Part shown: one piece after another, positions 46,486 through 55,773 of the stretch
How positions within the stretch are numbered: the first letter of the stretch is position 1
Layout of the letters: the number at the start of each line of letters is the position of its first letter
NCBI GenBank assembly: GCA_034435955.1
Contig: DAOTWA010000031.1
Coordinates: 1 to 64,000 of the forward strand
Direction of reading: 5' to 3'
DNA length: 64,000 nt
From: DAOTWA01 sp034435955
Lineage (GTDB): Bacteria; Chloroflexota; Anaerolineae; Anaerolineales; Anaerolineaceae
Made by a program: the position numbers and the translations under genes
The notes under the pieces: model-generated
Database searches by the model: none
What the model was told of the DNA's origin: nothing
What the model saw: the letters and a program-made list of their open reading frames with translations, nothing else

Positions 46486-47280
46486 TCAGGCTTCGCCCGC
46501 TTTGCCGATGATCAACCCTTGCGGGTCAACCTCCTCGCGCAGAATACTCAGCTCCACATCGCTTGGTTCGGGCGTCTGTGGCAGCGGATCGGGAAATAGC
46601 AGCTCAAAGCCCGTATTGGCGATCACGTCTTCCTTGGTCACGCCGGGATGCAGGCTGTCCACGCGCATGCGCTTGCTGACGGGATCAAAGCTCAGCAGGG
46701 CCAGGGTGCTGATCACCTTATATGGGCCGGTGTCCGGTGGCAGGCCGGCGGCCTCGCGCGCGCCTGGCCCGTCCAGGTAGCCCGGCGTGGTGATGAAATC
46801 CACCCGCGGCACAAAGCGGCGCTTCTCATGGCGCATGGTGATGAGCGTACGCCAGCACAGCGACGCCAGGTCGTTGCTGCCGCCGCTGCCCGGCAGCCGC
46901 ACTTTGGGGTGCTCGTAATCGTCCCCGATCATGGTCGCGTTGAGGTTGCCGTACATATCGATTTGCGCCCCGCCCAGGAAGGTGTAGTCCACCATACCGC
47001 GCTGGCAGGCCTCCATGATGTCGTCCATCGATCCGTGCATCAGGGCGCGCGTCTGGGTGGCCGACCCGGAGACCGAAATGGGCAATTTTTCCATGATGGG
47101 TGCGGCGGCGCCTGCCTCAAACAGAATGATCAGGTTCGGCGCGGTCGTCTTCTGGGCCAGCATGGCCGCCGCCAGGGGCGGGCCCGTGCCGATGACCGCC
47201 GTCTTGTTATCCTCCAGTTGGTGCGCTGCGGTGCACACCATCAACTCCATCAACGTGTAGCGGTGATTATGGCCAACCAC
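46486..47280 (-). CDS. Class I CoA-transferase, beta subunit (GctB-like)
   Basis: 264 residues, length and sequence of glutaconate-CoA-transferase B. NLIILFEAGAAAPI holds the Glu that is the usual acyl carrier in this family, followed by PISVSGSATQTRA and GMVDYTFLGGAQIDMYGNLNATMIGDD. Partner of the alpha subunit encoded 1 bp upstream. Possible roles: moving CoA between acetoacetate, glutaconate or another acid and an acyl-CoA. IpdB-like hydrolases share this fold, so the reaction is not certain. Confidence 0.85.
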   Translation of the reverse strand: MVGHNHRYTLMELMVCTAAHQLEDNKTAVIGTGPPLAAAMLAQKTTAPNLIILFEAGAAAPIMEKLPISVSGSATQTRALMHGSMDDIMEACQRGMVDYTFLGGAQIDMYGNLNATMIGDDYEHPKVRLPGSGGSNDLASLCWRTLITMRHEKRRFVPRVDFITTPGYLDGPGAREAAGLPPDTGPYKVISTLALLSFDPVSKRMRVDSLHPGVTKEDVIANTGFELLFPDPLPQTPEPSDVELSILREEVDPQGLIIGKAGEA

Positions 47281-47281
47281 A

Positions 47282-48286
47282 TCACGGCTCCTCCTGGCTG
47301 CGCTTCAGCGGCTCGAGGCGCCGAAGCTCCATCAGCCGCTCCTCGCCGCCGATCTGCGCCAGGTATTCATCGAAATCTTTCGTCCCGTAAATGTATTTGT
47401 CAAGGAATGCAGCGAAAGTCACCGGATCGCGTTCAGCCTCGACCCACTCGGCCAGGTGGCGCTCGTCGGAGGTGTATTCGAAGGGCATTTCCCCAGGATA
47501 GCTCCCATACGGCACCACGCACACTGCGTCCACCAACCAGTAAGGGATGCTGGTGCGCCAGGGATCGCGGCGGAACACCTCGGTCTCCACGATCCGTTCG
47601 GTGGTGAGGATCAGCCGCCTGGAGGCTCGCGCCAGGTCCAGGTCCACGATGCTGACGCCCTCGATTTGGGCGTTGCCGTATATGTCGGCGCTGTGGACGT
47701 GGATGACGCCCACATCCGGGAAGAGCGCCGGTACGGCCAGCAGTTTCTGGCCGGTAAACGGGTCCTCGATCAGCTTGGCGGAGCTGTAGCGCATCGTGTC
47801 GCTGCCGAGCATGGTGCGCACCGGCAAGAACGGCACGCCCATGGCGGCGGCCTTATAACGCCAGCCCAGCCCGGCATTGCTCCATTCCACCGTCTTCACC
47901 CGTCCGCTCTCCATGAAGCGCCGCGCATTGGGCGACAGGCCGCGCAGTTCCAGACCGACCACATAAGAAATGTCGCAGCGGTCAATGACCTCGCCGGCCG
48001 CCAGGATCTCGAAATCGTGGGTCGCGCAGTGGCCGGAGAAACCCAGGTTGCGCTTGCGGGTGCGCACGATCTCGTGCAGGACAGCGGTGGGGATGCGCAC
48101 GCTGCCAAAACCGCCGATGGCGAGATAATCGCCATCGTGAATAAAGCGCTCGACTGCCTCTCGGACGGTCAAGCGCTTATCGGTCATGGCACGGGATTTG
48201 CGGCGGAAGAACTCGCGGGCGGCATTCACGTCCGGCGACATGAACAGCTCCCCGCGCGGCACCAGTTCATGGATCCTTTCTACCAT
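47282..48286 (-). CDS. Class I CoA-transferase, alpha subunit (GctA-like)
   Basis: 334 residues. TVREAVERFIHDGDYLAIGGFGSVRIPTAVLHEIVR is the N-terminal CoA-binding region and FPDVGVIHVHSADIYGNAQIEG is the conserved core shared with GctA. Lies 1 bp before the beta subunit gene, so the two form a heteromer. The C-terminal 50 residues are polar and charged. Sits just upstream of the acyl-CoA dehydrogenase block on the same strand, and may be cotranscribed with it through a 125-bp gap. Confidence 0.85.
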   Translation of the reverse strand: MVERIHELVPRGELFMSPDVNAAREFFRRKSRAMTDKRLTVREAVERFIHDGDYLAIGGFGSVRIPTAVLHEIVRTRKRNLGFSGHCATHDFEILAAGEVIDRCDISYVVGLELRGLSPNARRFMESGRVKTVEWSNAGLGWRYKAAAMGVPFLPVRTMLGSDTMRYSSAKLIEDPFTGQKLLAVPALFPDVGVIHVHSADIYGNAQIEGVSIVDLDLARASRRLILTTERIVETEVFRRDPWRTSIPYWLVDAVCVVPYGSYPGEMPFEYTSDERHLAEWVEAERDPVTFAAFLDKYIYGTKDFDEYLAQIGGEERLMELRRLEPLKRSQEEP

Positions 48287-48521
48287 AAATTCATCAACCC
48301 TCTCATACCCCTAAACCGGCTCCTCGATCAGGAAGAACCATGTGAAAGCCTCCGCCGAAAATCAGCGTCTGTTAGACGACTTTCTTCACCATTTTAGCAA
48401 ACATTTCGCGAACAATAAACCCCCCAAGGGGATGAGATTTGGCATCAACCCCTATTTCTGATTCTTTGGATCGGTTCTTGGATGCCCTCGGTTTTATGAA
48501 AGCGGGCGGAGTTCAGGCAAA

Positions 48522-49778
48522 TTACGCCCGGGTGTGATATTCCCCCTCCACCACCCACTTGAATGTGGTCAGCTCTCTCAATCCCATGGGTCCGCGCGCG
48601 TGCAGCCGCTGGGTCGACACTGCCACCTCGGCCCCCAGACCAAGCTGCCCGCCGTCGGTGAAGCGGGTGGAGGCGTTGACGTACACCACCGCCGAATCGA
48701 CCTCCGCCACAAAGCGCCGCGCGTGCGCGTAGTTTTCCGTCAGGATGCCATCCGAGTGGGCCGTGCTGTGTTCGGCAATATGTTCGATGGCCTCGTCCAG
48801 CCCGTCGACCACCTTGATGCCCAGCACCAGCGACAGCCACTCGGTATCGAAATCGTCCGGTCCAGCCGGCTGCACAACCGGGGTCGAAAAAGCGGGCAGA
48901 TATTCCAACGCCTGCGGGTCGGCGCGGAAGCGGACCCCATCCGCCGCCAGCGTCTGGACCAGCGGCGGGATGAATTTACCGGCGATCGCACGATGCACCA
49001 GCACCGTATCCAGGGCGTTGCACACCGTCGGGCGCTGCACCTTGGCGTTGCGCACCACCTTGATCGCCTTTTCCAGGTCGGCGCTGTCATCCACGTATAA
49101 ATGGCAGATGCCGATCCCGCCGGTGATGACCGGGATGGTGCTGATCTCGCGACAGAGTTTATGCAGCCCCGCTCCGCCGCGAGGAATGACCATGTCGATG
49201 TACTCGTGCAGCTTGAGCAGCCGGTTGACCAGTTCCCGGTTCGCATCGTCGATGAACTGGACGGCCTCTGCGGGCAGGCCGGTCTCTTCCAGCGCACGCC
49301 GCACGACGCTCGAGAGCGCACGGTTCGAGTTCAACGCCTCGCTGCCGCCGCGCAGGATCACCGCGTTGCCCGTTTTGATCGCCAGGATCGCCGCATCCAC
49401 GGTGACGTTGGGCCGTGATTCGTAGATTACCGCCAGCACGCCCAGCGGTACACGCTGCTTCCGCACCTGCAGACCGTTGGGCAGCTTTTTCGCATCGAAG
49501 ATTTCACCCACTGGATCTTCCAGGGAAACGATCTTGCGCACGTCTTCGATCATACTTGCCAGGCGCGCTTCGTTCAACGTGAGCCGATCGATCATGGCGG
49601 GTGAAAGGCCGGCGCTTTCGGCCGCTTCAAGGTCCTGACGGTTGGCCGCCAGGATGGCCTCCCGCTCCTGCCAAAGTAATTCCGCCAGCCGGAGCAGGGT
49701 CTGATTCTTGCCCTGTGTGGAGGCTTGGGCCAGCATTCTGGCCGCCTCTTTAGCCCGCTTCGCCATCTCCTCTACCAT
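48522..49778 (-). CDS. proA: Gamma-glutamyl phosphate reductase
   Basis: Second step of proline synthesis: NADPH reduction of glutamyl phosphate to glutamate semialdehyde. 418 residues, normal length. The catalytic Cys is in VQRPTVCNALDTVLVH; other marks are VPLGVLAVIYESRPNVTVDA, GNAVILRGGSEA and FTDGGQLGLGAEVAVSTQRLHARGPMGL. Encoded 27 bp after proB. Confidence 0.96.
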   Translation of the reverse strand: MVEEMAKRAKEAARMLAQASTQGKNQTLLRLAELLWQEREAILAANRQDLEAAESAGLSPAMIDRLTLNEARLASMIEDVRKIVSLEDPVGEIFDAKKLPNGLQVRKQRVPLGVLAVIYESRPNVTVDAAILAIKTGNAVILRGGSEALNSNRALSSVVRRALEETGLPAEAVQFIDDANRELVNRLLKLHEYIDMVIPRGGAGLHKLCREISTIPVITGGIGICHLYVDDSADLEKAIKVVRNAKVQRPTVCNALDTVLVHRAIAGKFIPPLVQTLAADGVRFRADPQALEYLPAFSTPVVQPAGPDDFDTEWLSLVLGIKVVDGLDEAIEHIAEHSTAHSDGILTENYAHARRFVAEVDSAVVYVNASTRFTDGGQLGLGAEVAVSTQRLHARGPMGLRELTTFKWVVEGEYHTRA

Positions 49779-49805
49779 AGCCGACCTCCTATGCCAAAAG
49801 AACCC

Positions 49806-50912
49806 TCACAACAAAATCATATTATTGCGATGGATGACCTCGTCTCCGAAGGTATATCCCAGCAGCCCTTCGATCTCCGCCGACTGATGGCCGCACAGCA
49901 CCGCCAGGTCGCGGGCGGAATAATTGACCAGGCCCAGGGCGACCTCCCGACCGGATAAGGTGGTGACCCGCACGGTATCCCCATGCTCGAAAGATCCCAC
50001 CACCTCACGTACGCCGACCGGCAGCAGGCTGCCACCGCGCGCCAGCGCCTGGGCAGCGCCGTCGTCGATCCGCAGCGCCCCCGAACTGCGTTTGCCGGCC
50101 AGGATATAGCGCTTGCGGCTTTCGAGAGTGGATACCACCGCCAGCAGACGCGTTCCGGACGGTTCACCATGCGCGATACGGATCAGGATATCCGCGTCGC
50201 TGCCACGGGCGATGACCACAGTAGTCCCCGAGCGGCGCGCCAGATCGGCTGCCTGAAGTTTGGTGACCATACCGCCGGTGCCCAGAGAGCTGCCGCTGCT
50301 GCCCGCCGCCCGCCATACCTCCTCGGGGATTTCCAGACCGCTCACCTCCGAAATCAGCCGCGCGTGTGCATCGATGCGCGGGTCGGCGGTAAACAGGCCC
50401 GGCTGGTCGGTCAGCAGGATGAGCAGGTCGGCCTCGATCAGGTTGGCCACCAGAGCGGAAAGGTTGTCGTTGTCGCCCACGCGGATCTCCTCGGTGGCCA
50501 CGGTGTCGTTCTCGTTCACGATCGGGATGACGCGCTGTGCCAGCAGCGCCTCGAGCGTGTTGCGCGCATTCAGGTAGCGGCGCCGGTCGGAGAGGTCGGC
50601 GCCGGTGAGCAGCACCTGCGCCACCGTCACGCCATAGATGCGGAAGTACTGCTCGTAGAGAGCCATCAGGCGCGGCTGCCCCACGGCCGCCAGCATCTGC
50701 TTGGCTGGGACGAACTGCGGCAGGGTGGGGAACCCCAGCGCCTCCCGGCCGGCGGCAATGGCTCCAGAGGAGACCACCACGATCTGACAGCCTTCCGCGT
50801 GCAGGGTGGCCGCCTGGCGGGCCAGATCGACCAGTACTGGCGGGGACAGGCTCTCCGCCCCAGCGGTGAGTGTGGAGGTGCCCAATTTGACCACGATGCG
50901 TTGTGGAGTCAT
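49806..50912 (-). CDS. proB: Glutamate 5-kinase with PUA domain
   Basis: First, feedback-controlled step of proline synthesis. 368 residues: an amino-acid-kinase domain (VVKLGTSTLTAG, VVVSSGAIAAGREALG, VNENDTVATEEIRVGDND, SLGTGGMVTKLQAA) and a C-terminal PUA domain from about residue 275, as in E. coli ProB. Expressed from the promoter at 50952-50979 with proA behind it. Confidence 0.96.
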   Translation of the reverse strand: MTPQRIVVKLGTSTLTAGAESLSPPVLVDLARQAATLHAEGCQIVVVSSGAIAAGREALGFPTLPQFVPAKQMLAAVGQPRLMALYEQYFRIYGVTVAQVLLTGADLSDRRRYLNARNTLEALLAQRVIPIVNENDTVATEEIRVGDNDNLSALVANLIEADLLILLTDQPGLFTADPRIDAHARLISEVSGLEIPEEVWRAAGSSGSSLGTGGMVTKLQAADLARRSGTTVVIARGSDADILIRIAHGEPSGTRLLAVVSTLESRKRYILAGKRSSGALRIDDGAAQALARGGSLLPVGVREVVGSFEHGDTVRVTTLSGREVALGLVNYSARDLAVLCGHQSAEIEGLLGYTFGDEVIHRNNMILL

Positions 50913-50951
50913 CCTGCTGCGCCTGCTGTGTACTGTTGGATAATTTTCACC

Positions 50952-50979
50952 ATGATACCGGAATGACCATAAAAGTCAA
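50952..50979 (-). promoter_or_regulatory. Promoter of proBA
   Basis: On the minus strand TTGACT (50979-50974), 16 bp, TATCAT (50957-50952), predicting transcription near 50945 and a 33-nt leader. The -35 and the following TTTAT match the promoter at 51924-51951. Confidence 0.7.
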
Positions 50980-51047
50980 GAAACGATGACGTCCCACGCG
51001 CGAACATGCACTCAGAAAATCCTTCCGATCCCCAAATTCCGCCCCGT

Positions 51048-51890
51048 TCAAAGCGTGATCATAATGATCGCCAGGACAGCCGCCCCCACGCCGATCATCT
51101 GCAGGCTTCCCAGGGTCTCCCGGGCGATCAGCCAGGCCAGCAAGGCGGTTACCGCCGGGTAAAGGGACCCCAGCACCGCGGCCACGTCCAGGCGTCCGCT
51201 TTGCACCGCCAGCAGGAACAACAGGTTGCCGCCTACATCCAGCGTCCCGGCCAGTGCCAGCAGCCAAACAGGCAATCGGGGAGGGATGACCGGTTGGCGC
51301 GTATACAGGCTGTAGGCGACCATTCCAAGGCAGGCAGCCAGTCGGCCTGCGCTCAGCGGCCAGAAGACCGCGCCCTCGCTCACCCGGCTCAGGGCGATAA
51401 AGAATCCACCGAACCCAAGCCCGGCCAGCAGCGCCGGGCCAAGGCCGGCAGGCTGCCCGCCGATCCGCTCGGGACGCGCGAGCATCCAGATGCTGACTAC
51501 CGCCAGACCGAAACCCGCCAGTTGCAGCTCGCGCGGCAGGCCTTCGGTAACTGCGGCGAACATGACCGGCATGGCCGTCGCCAGCACTGCGGATACCGGC
51601 GCGACGACGCCCATCCGTCCGGCGGCGAAGCCGCGCAGCAGAAATATTAGCCCGATCATCCCAGAGAGGCCCGAGAGCGCGCCCCACATCAGATCGATGG
51701 GTGGAGGCAGCTTTTCCAGGCGGGCCAGGGCGGTGATGACCAGCGCAAGCAGCCCGACACTGTAGATGGCCAGCACGGCGTGGAAAGGTCCGGCCCGTCG
51801 CGCGGCCAGCCCGCCGATAAAGTCCCCCGAACCCCAGGCGACGGCGGCCGAAAGGGCGAGAATGACCGTCAACAATGGAGAAATCATCAT
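51048..51890 (-). CDS. EamA/DMT-family transporter
   Basis: About 280 residues with ten hydrophobic helices and two EamA repeats; AAVAWGSGDFIGGLAARRAGP at the N terminus and ALLAWLIARETLGSLQMIGVGAAVLAI near the end are typical. A metabolite exporter of unknown substrate. ATG 51890 is preferred; a TTG at 51914 would add eight residues but sits almost at the predicted transcription start. Stand-alone. Confidence 0.85.
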   Translation of the reverse strand: MMISPLLTVILALSAAVAWGSGDFIGGLAARRAGPFHAVLAIYSVGLLALVITALARLEKLPPPIDLMWGALSGLSGMIGLIFLLRGFAAGRMGVVAPVSAVLATAMPVMFAAVTEGLPRELQLAGFGLAVVSIWMLARPERIGGQPAGLGPALLAGLGFGGFFIALSRVSEGAVFWPLSAGRLAACLGMVAYSLYTRQPVIPPRLPVWLLALAGTLDVGGNLLFLLAVQSGRLDVAAVLGSLYPAVTALLAWLIARETLGSLQMIGVGAAVLAIIMITL

Positions 51891-51923
51891 CGAAAACCCA
51901 TTGGTAACCGGCAATATCCACCG

Positions 51924-51951
51924 ATCATACTGAAAAGAGAATAAAAGTCAA
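51924..51951 (-). promoter_or_regulatory. Promoter of the EamA-type transporter
   Basis: On the minus strand TTGACT (51951-51946), 16 bp, TATGAT (51929-51924). Predicted start near 51917. Confidence 0.65.
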
Positions 51952-52125
51952 GGAAATTGAACCATAAGGCCAGTTAGCGCCCCAAATCATGGCCTCAGTG
52001 TTTCTCCTGACCTTATTACGCCGGCCGGCCCTGAGGATAGAGGTAAAATAGGCCATGACCCGCGCCTTATGGTGAAAGCCCTATGTGGCTGACAAAACAC
52101 CCCAAATAACCGGTGACCTATCTTC

Positions 52126-52839
52126 ATGGATATCCAAAGCATCGTTTATGTGATTTCGGCCACGGCGGCTGGCGCATTGCTCCAGGGCGTCACCGGTCTG
52201 GGGCTGAACCTCTTCGCCTCTCCCCTCCTGATCATGATCGAGCCGCGCCTGATCCCCGGCCCGATTATGGCCGGCGCGCTCCTTCTGACCGTTCTGATGG
52301 TGCTGCGCGACCGCATCCGCATGAATCTGCGCGGCATCGGCTGGATGGGGATGGGCATGCTGCCGGGCACCGCTCTCGGCAGCCTGCTGCTGCCGGTAAT
52401 CCCGCTGAAAGAATTATCGCTCCTCCTGGCCGCGCTGGTTCTCGCCGGGGTGATCCTCAGCCTGTCGGGGCTGCGCTTTCCTCCCAAGTGGTGGATCCTA
52501 TTCGCCGCGGGCTTTCTCTCGGGCCTGGGCGGGACGCTGGCGTCCATCGGCGCACCGCCAGTGGCCCTGGTGAACCAGGAGATGGAGCCCAGGCAGCTCA
52601 GGGCTACTCTTTCCGGCTATTTCACCCTCTCTGCCATGGCCGCTTTGGCCGCCCTGGCCCCTATCGGCCGCTTCCAGGCCGCCGAGCTGCGGCTTACCGT
52701 ATGGCTGCTGCCGGGGGTGGTGCTCGGTTTCCTCATCTCCATCCCGCTGGCCAGATTTCTGAATAAAAACCTTTCCCGTTACGCCGTGCTGGGGCTGTCT
52801 GCCATCAGCGCGTTGGTGCTGATCCTGCGGGTGGTATGA
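52126..52839 (+). CDS. TauE/SafE-family membrane transporter
   Basis: 237 residues with about eight hydrophobic segments. AGALLQGVTGLGLNLFASPLLIMIEPRLIPGPIM is the usual TauE/SafE N-terminal repeat start and FLSGLGGTLASIGAPPVALVNQ the second. The family exports sulfite, sulfoacetate or related organosulfur anions; the substrate here is open. The start ATG has GGTGA nearby. Not linked to sulfur genes in this window. Confidence 0.85.
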   Translation: MDIQSIVYVISATAAGALLQGVTGLGLNLFASPLLIMIEPRLIPGPIMAGALLLTVLMVLRDRIRMNLRGIGWMGMGMLPGTALGSLLLPVIPLKELSLLLAALVLAGVILSLSGLRFPPKWWILFAAGFLSGLGGTLASIGAPPVALVNQEMEPRQLRATLSGYFTLSAMAALAALAPIGRFQAAELRLTVWLLPGVVLGFLISIPLARFLNKNLSRYAVLGLSAISALVLILRVV

Positions 52840-52888
52840 ATGACGGGTGCGGGGGATACGCCGTCTGGGATTTTCCATGCGGCACCCC

Positions 52889-52916
52889 TTTAAATTTGCC
52901 GATTCCGTAGTATAGT
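52889..52916 (+). promoter_or_regulatory. Candidate promoter of the Mth938-like gene
   Basis: TTTAAA (52889-52894), 16 bp, TATAGT (52911-52916), about 84 bp upstream of the start codon. Confidence 0.5.
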
Positions 52917-52999
52917 GATTTTAAGCTTCTGCGCATTTCCGGATGGGGCGGGCTTCCAACGGGTAAGTTCCGCGTCCGGCAAGTTCAGGAGGAAATGGC

Positions 53000-53362
53000 G
53001 TGAAACCCAAAATCCAGTCCACTTCCTTCGGCTCGATCACCATTGAGGGCGAAAAATATACCCACGATGTACTCATCCGCCTGGATGGCGAGGTGCGCAA
53101 GCGTAAAAAGAAACTCTCAAAAAAGGTTTACGGCACCTCGCATGTCCTCTCCCTGGCAGAGGCGGAGCATATTTTCGAACCGGGCGCCGAACTGCTCATT
53201 ATCGGCAGCGGCCAGACGGGTCAGGTGCGGCTGTCGAGTGAAGCACAGGAGTTCTTCGATGCCAATCATGTGCGCGTCGTGCTGGCCGCAACCCCGAAAG
53301 CCATCCGTCTGTGGAATGAGGCCGGCGGCAGTGCGATCGGCCTCTTCCATGTGACCTGCTGA
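53000..53362 (+). CDS. Mth938-like (DUF498) protein
   Basis: 120 residues: SFGSITIEGEKYTHDVLI, then ELLIIGSGQTGQVRLSSEAQEFF and VVLAATPKAIRLWNEA match the Mth938-like/NDUFAF3 fold. The biochemical role of the family in bacteria is unknown. GTG 53000 has AGGAGG seven bases upstream; an ATG five bases earlier opens only ATG GCG TGA. It precedes the double stress protein by a short gap and may be cotranscribed. Confidence 0.85.
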   Translation: MKPKIQSTSFGSITIEGEKYTHDVLIRLDGEVRKRKKKLSKKVYGTSHVLSLAEAEHIFEPGAELLIIGSGQTGQVRLSSEAQEFFDANHVRVVLAATPKAIRLWNEAGGSAIGLFHVTC

Positions 53363-53399
53363 CCTCCCCGGCGCCGACGAGACGCCGGTGAACGGGAAA

Positions 53400-54299
53400 A
53401 TGATGTCCCCTGCAGACGTCCGGCACCCTGTCCGTATCCTGCTGGCGGTGGACGGCTCAGAACATTCCCAGGCCGCCCTCAGGCTGCTTTGCGACCTGCC
53501 CCTTCCCCCACAAAGCCAGGTCACCGCGGTGAGCGTGATCGTGCCAAGACATGGACGGGACCGGCCCCTTCTTGAAGCCGCCCTGCAGCAGGCGCGCATC
53601 CTGCTGGGCGAGAAGGGCGTGGCCGTGGAGACATTCCTGGGCAGCGGCCATCCGTCCGAAACGCTCATCGGATTGGCCCGCCAGATGGACAGCGACCTGA
53701 TCGTGATGGGCGCGCGCGGCCGACACGCTCCCTGGGAGATTTTGTTGGGGGGTACGGCCCAGCAGGTCATCGAATACGCCGGCGCGCCAGTGCTGATGGC
53801 GCGGGTTCCCTATAACGGGCTGCGGCGCATTCTGGTGGCCATCGACGGCTCTGCCTGCAGCGATCAGATGGTGGAACACCTGGCGCACTTCGCCATTCCC
53901 AGCAATGCGGATGTGCGCGTCATTCATGTTCTCCCCGCTATGATCGAGCTGGTCCCCGCGCCCCTGCCGCTTTACCCCACGGTTGGTCCCGTCCTGCCGG
54001 CCAATGAAGTCCGCGCGCTGAAGGCATTGTACGCTCAGGAAGAAAGAGCCGGGCGCAAGCTGTTAGCCCAGACAGTAGAAAGGTTGAAATCGTGCGGCTT
54101 CAGGGCGTCGGGCATCTTCGTCTGTGGGGATGCCGCCGTCGAGATCATCCGCTGGGTAAGGCAGCTCAAAGTCGACCTGGTGGTAGCCGCCTCGCTCGGC
54201 CTCAGCAACGTGAAGGAATGGCTGTTGGGCAGTGTAACCCGTAAGCTGGTCTATCATGCCGGGTGCTCGATCCTTGTCATTAAGGCTCCGTCCACCTGA
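53400..54299 (+). CDS. Universal stress protein with two UspA domains
   Basis: About 299 residues from ATG 53400 (a GTG at 53388 would add four). Two tandem UspA domains: the first starts RILLAVDGSEHSQAALR and ends with ATP motif VMGARGRHAPWEILLGGTAQ; the second starts RILVAIDGSACSDQMVE and ends with VVAASLGLSNVKEWLLGSVTRK. The second lacks the first Gly of the usual G-x2-G, so its nucleotide binding may differ. Tandem forms behave like built-in dimers. Confidence 0.92.
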   Translation: MMSPADVRHPVRILLAVDGSEHSQAALRLLCDLPLPPQSQVTAVSVIVPRHGRDRPLLEAALQQARILLGEKGVAVETFLGSGHPSETLIGLARQMDSDLIVMGARGRHAPWEILLGGTAQQVIEYAGAPVLMARVPYNGLRRILVAIDGSACSDQMVEHLAHFAIPSNADVRVIHVLPAMIELVPAPLPLYPTVGPVLPANEVRALKALYAQEERAGRKLLAQTVERLKSCGFRASGIFVCGDAAVEIIRWVRQLKVDLVVAASLGLSNVKEWLLGSVTRKLVYHAGCSILVIKAPST

Positions 54300-54373
54300 G
54301 CAAAATTCCTTCGCATCATCGGCCCGCCGGCCGAAACGTCGCCACATGAGTGGCTGCAGTGTTGCAGTTTATC

Positions 54374-55666
54374 TCACTGGAAGAATTGAGGCAGATACGC
54401 TCGATGGGCTGCCAACAGCTCATCGGTTATGCGTTCGGCGCGGGCGAAATCGGGAAGCAGCGGATGGACCAGCATGGCCTGCAGCGCCTCCCGCCGCGAA
54501 CCGCTGACGGCTGCCTCCACACACAGGCTTTCGGAGGTTTTCACCGCTTCCAACAATGGATATATGGAGGGCGGCAGGGTGCCGCGCGTCAGCGGCGTCA
54601 CGCCATTGGCCCCCACCACACAGGGCACTTCGACCTCTGCGTCTTCCGGCAAGCCGGGAATCGAGCCGCCGTTCCGCACGATGAGGACCTGCACGTCGCG
54701 CCGGTCAGCCAGAATAGAGAAGATGAGGCGGAAGGCCGCTTCGGAATAAAGCGCTCCGCCGCGCTGACTCAGCTCGGGGGGCTTGACCTCCAGGCTGGGG
54801 TCGCTGTAGCGAGTCAATAACTCCTTTTCGATTTCAGCCACCACTTCTCCGCGCGTTCTTCCGGCCGCTCGCACCTCATCGATTGCCTGGGGCGTGCTGT
54901 AGTAATAACGCAAATAATAGGTAGGTATCATCTGAAGAGTCTCAAAGACGCCTGGCGGGAAGGGGAAATGCTGGTGCGCCTCTTCACTGTCAGGTTTGCA
55001 CAGCATCGCCAACGCCTCGGCCATGCGGCTGCGCCCGCCAACGGAGACGTCGCGAATCCAGCCCAGGTGGTTGAGACCGACCCAGTCCAGCCACAGCTCG
55101 CTTTCGGCCACACCCAGCAGATTGGCCAGGGCGATGTGCGAGTTGATCGGCACATTACACAGACCGACCACTTTCTTCAACCGGCTGTATTTGATCAATG
55201 CCTCGGTAATGACGCCTGAGGGGTTGGTGAAATTCAGATACCAGGCCTGCGGTGCGCGCCGTTCCACTTCTGCAGCGATGCGCAGACTGACCGGGATGGT
55301 GCGCAAGGCGCTCGCCAGGCCGCCCGCGCCGACCGTCTCCTGGCCCAAGACACCATGGCTCAGGGGAATTTTTTCATCCAGGATGCGCGCCGACATCCCC
55401 CCCACCCTGATTTGCGAGAGCACGAACGCGGCACCCTCCAAAGCAGGTTCCAATCGGTCATGCAGCTCGATGCGCGTCTCCAGGCCGGCGTGTCGGAACA
55501 TGCGAAGGGCGAAGTCGCCGAGGATAGCCAGGCGCTGCGGGTGAATATCGTACAGGCTGATCGCTTCCACACGCACCTGATCCTGGTGGGTGATCCATCC
55601 TTCCAGGAGCTCAGGGGTGTACGTGCTGCCCCCGCCGATCACGGCGAACTTATCTATATGGAACAC
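54374..55666 (-). CDS. GH4-family glycosidase (6-phospho-beta-glucosidase-like)
   Basis: 430 residues. GH4 enzymes use NAD and a metal ion and act by oxidation and elimination. The NAD fold is FAVIGGGSTYTPELLEG; IRVGGMSARILDEKIPLSHGVLGQETVGAGG and YLNFTNPSGVITEA, GLCNVPI and WVGLNHLGW carry the active-site Cys/His metal ligands and tyrosine region. These match the 6-phospho-beta-glucosidase branch rather than alpha-glucosidases. No PTS genes are in the window, so a phosphorylated substrate is uncertain. ATG 55666. Confidence 0.9.
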   Translation of the reverse strand: MFHIDKFAVIGGGSTYTPELLEGWITHQDQVRVEAISLYDIHPQRLAILGDFALRMFRHAGLETRIELHDRLEPALEGAAFVLSQIRVGGMSARILDEKIPLSHGVLGQETVGAGGLASALRTIPVSLRIAAEVERRAPQAWYLNFTNPSGVITEALIKYSRLKKVVGLCNVPINSHIALANLLGVAESELWLDWVGLNHLGWIRDVSVGGRSRMAEALAMLCKPDSEEAHQHFPFPPGVFETLQMIPTYYLRYYYSTPQAIDEVRAAGRTRGEVVAEIEKELLTRYSDPSLEVKPPELSQRGGALYSEAAFRLIFSILADRRDVQVLIVRNGGSIPGLPEDAEVEVPCVVGANGVTPLTRGTLPPSIYPLLEAVKTSESLCVEAAVSGSRREALQAMLVHPLLPDFARAERITDELLAAHRAYLPQFFQ

Positions 55667-55773
55667 AGCAACACCTCTCCAGTCCGATGACCACGGCGAT
55701 TCGTCTAGTGGACACAGAATGCAATGATCGCGTCTTTAATGATATTCCAAAGGATCGGAAACCGATACATGGA

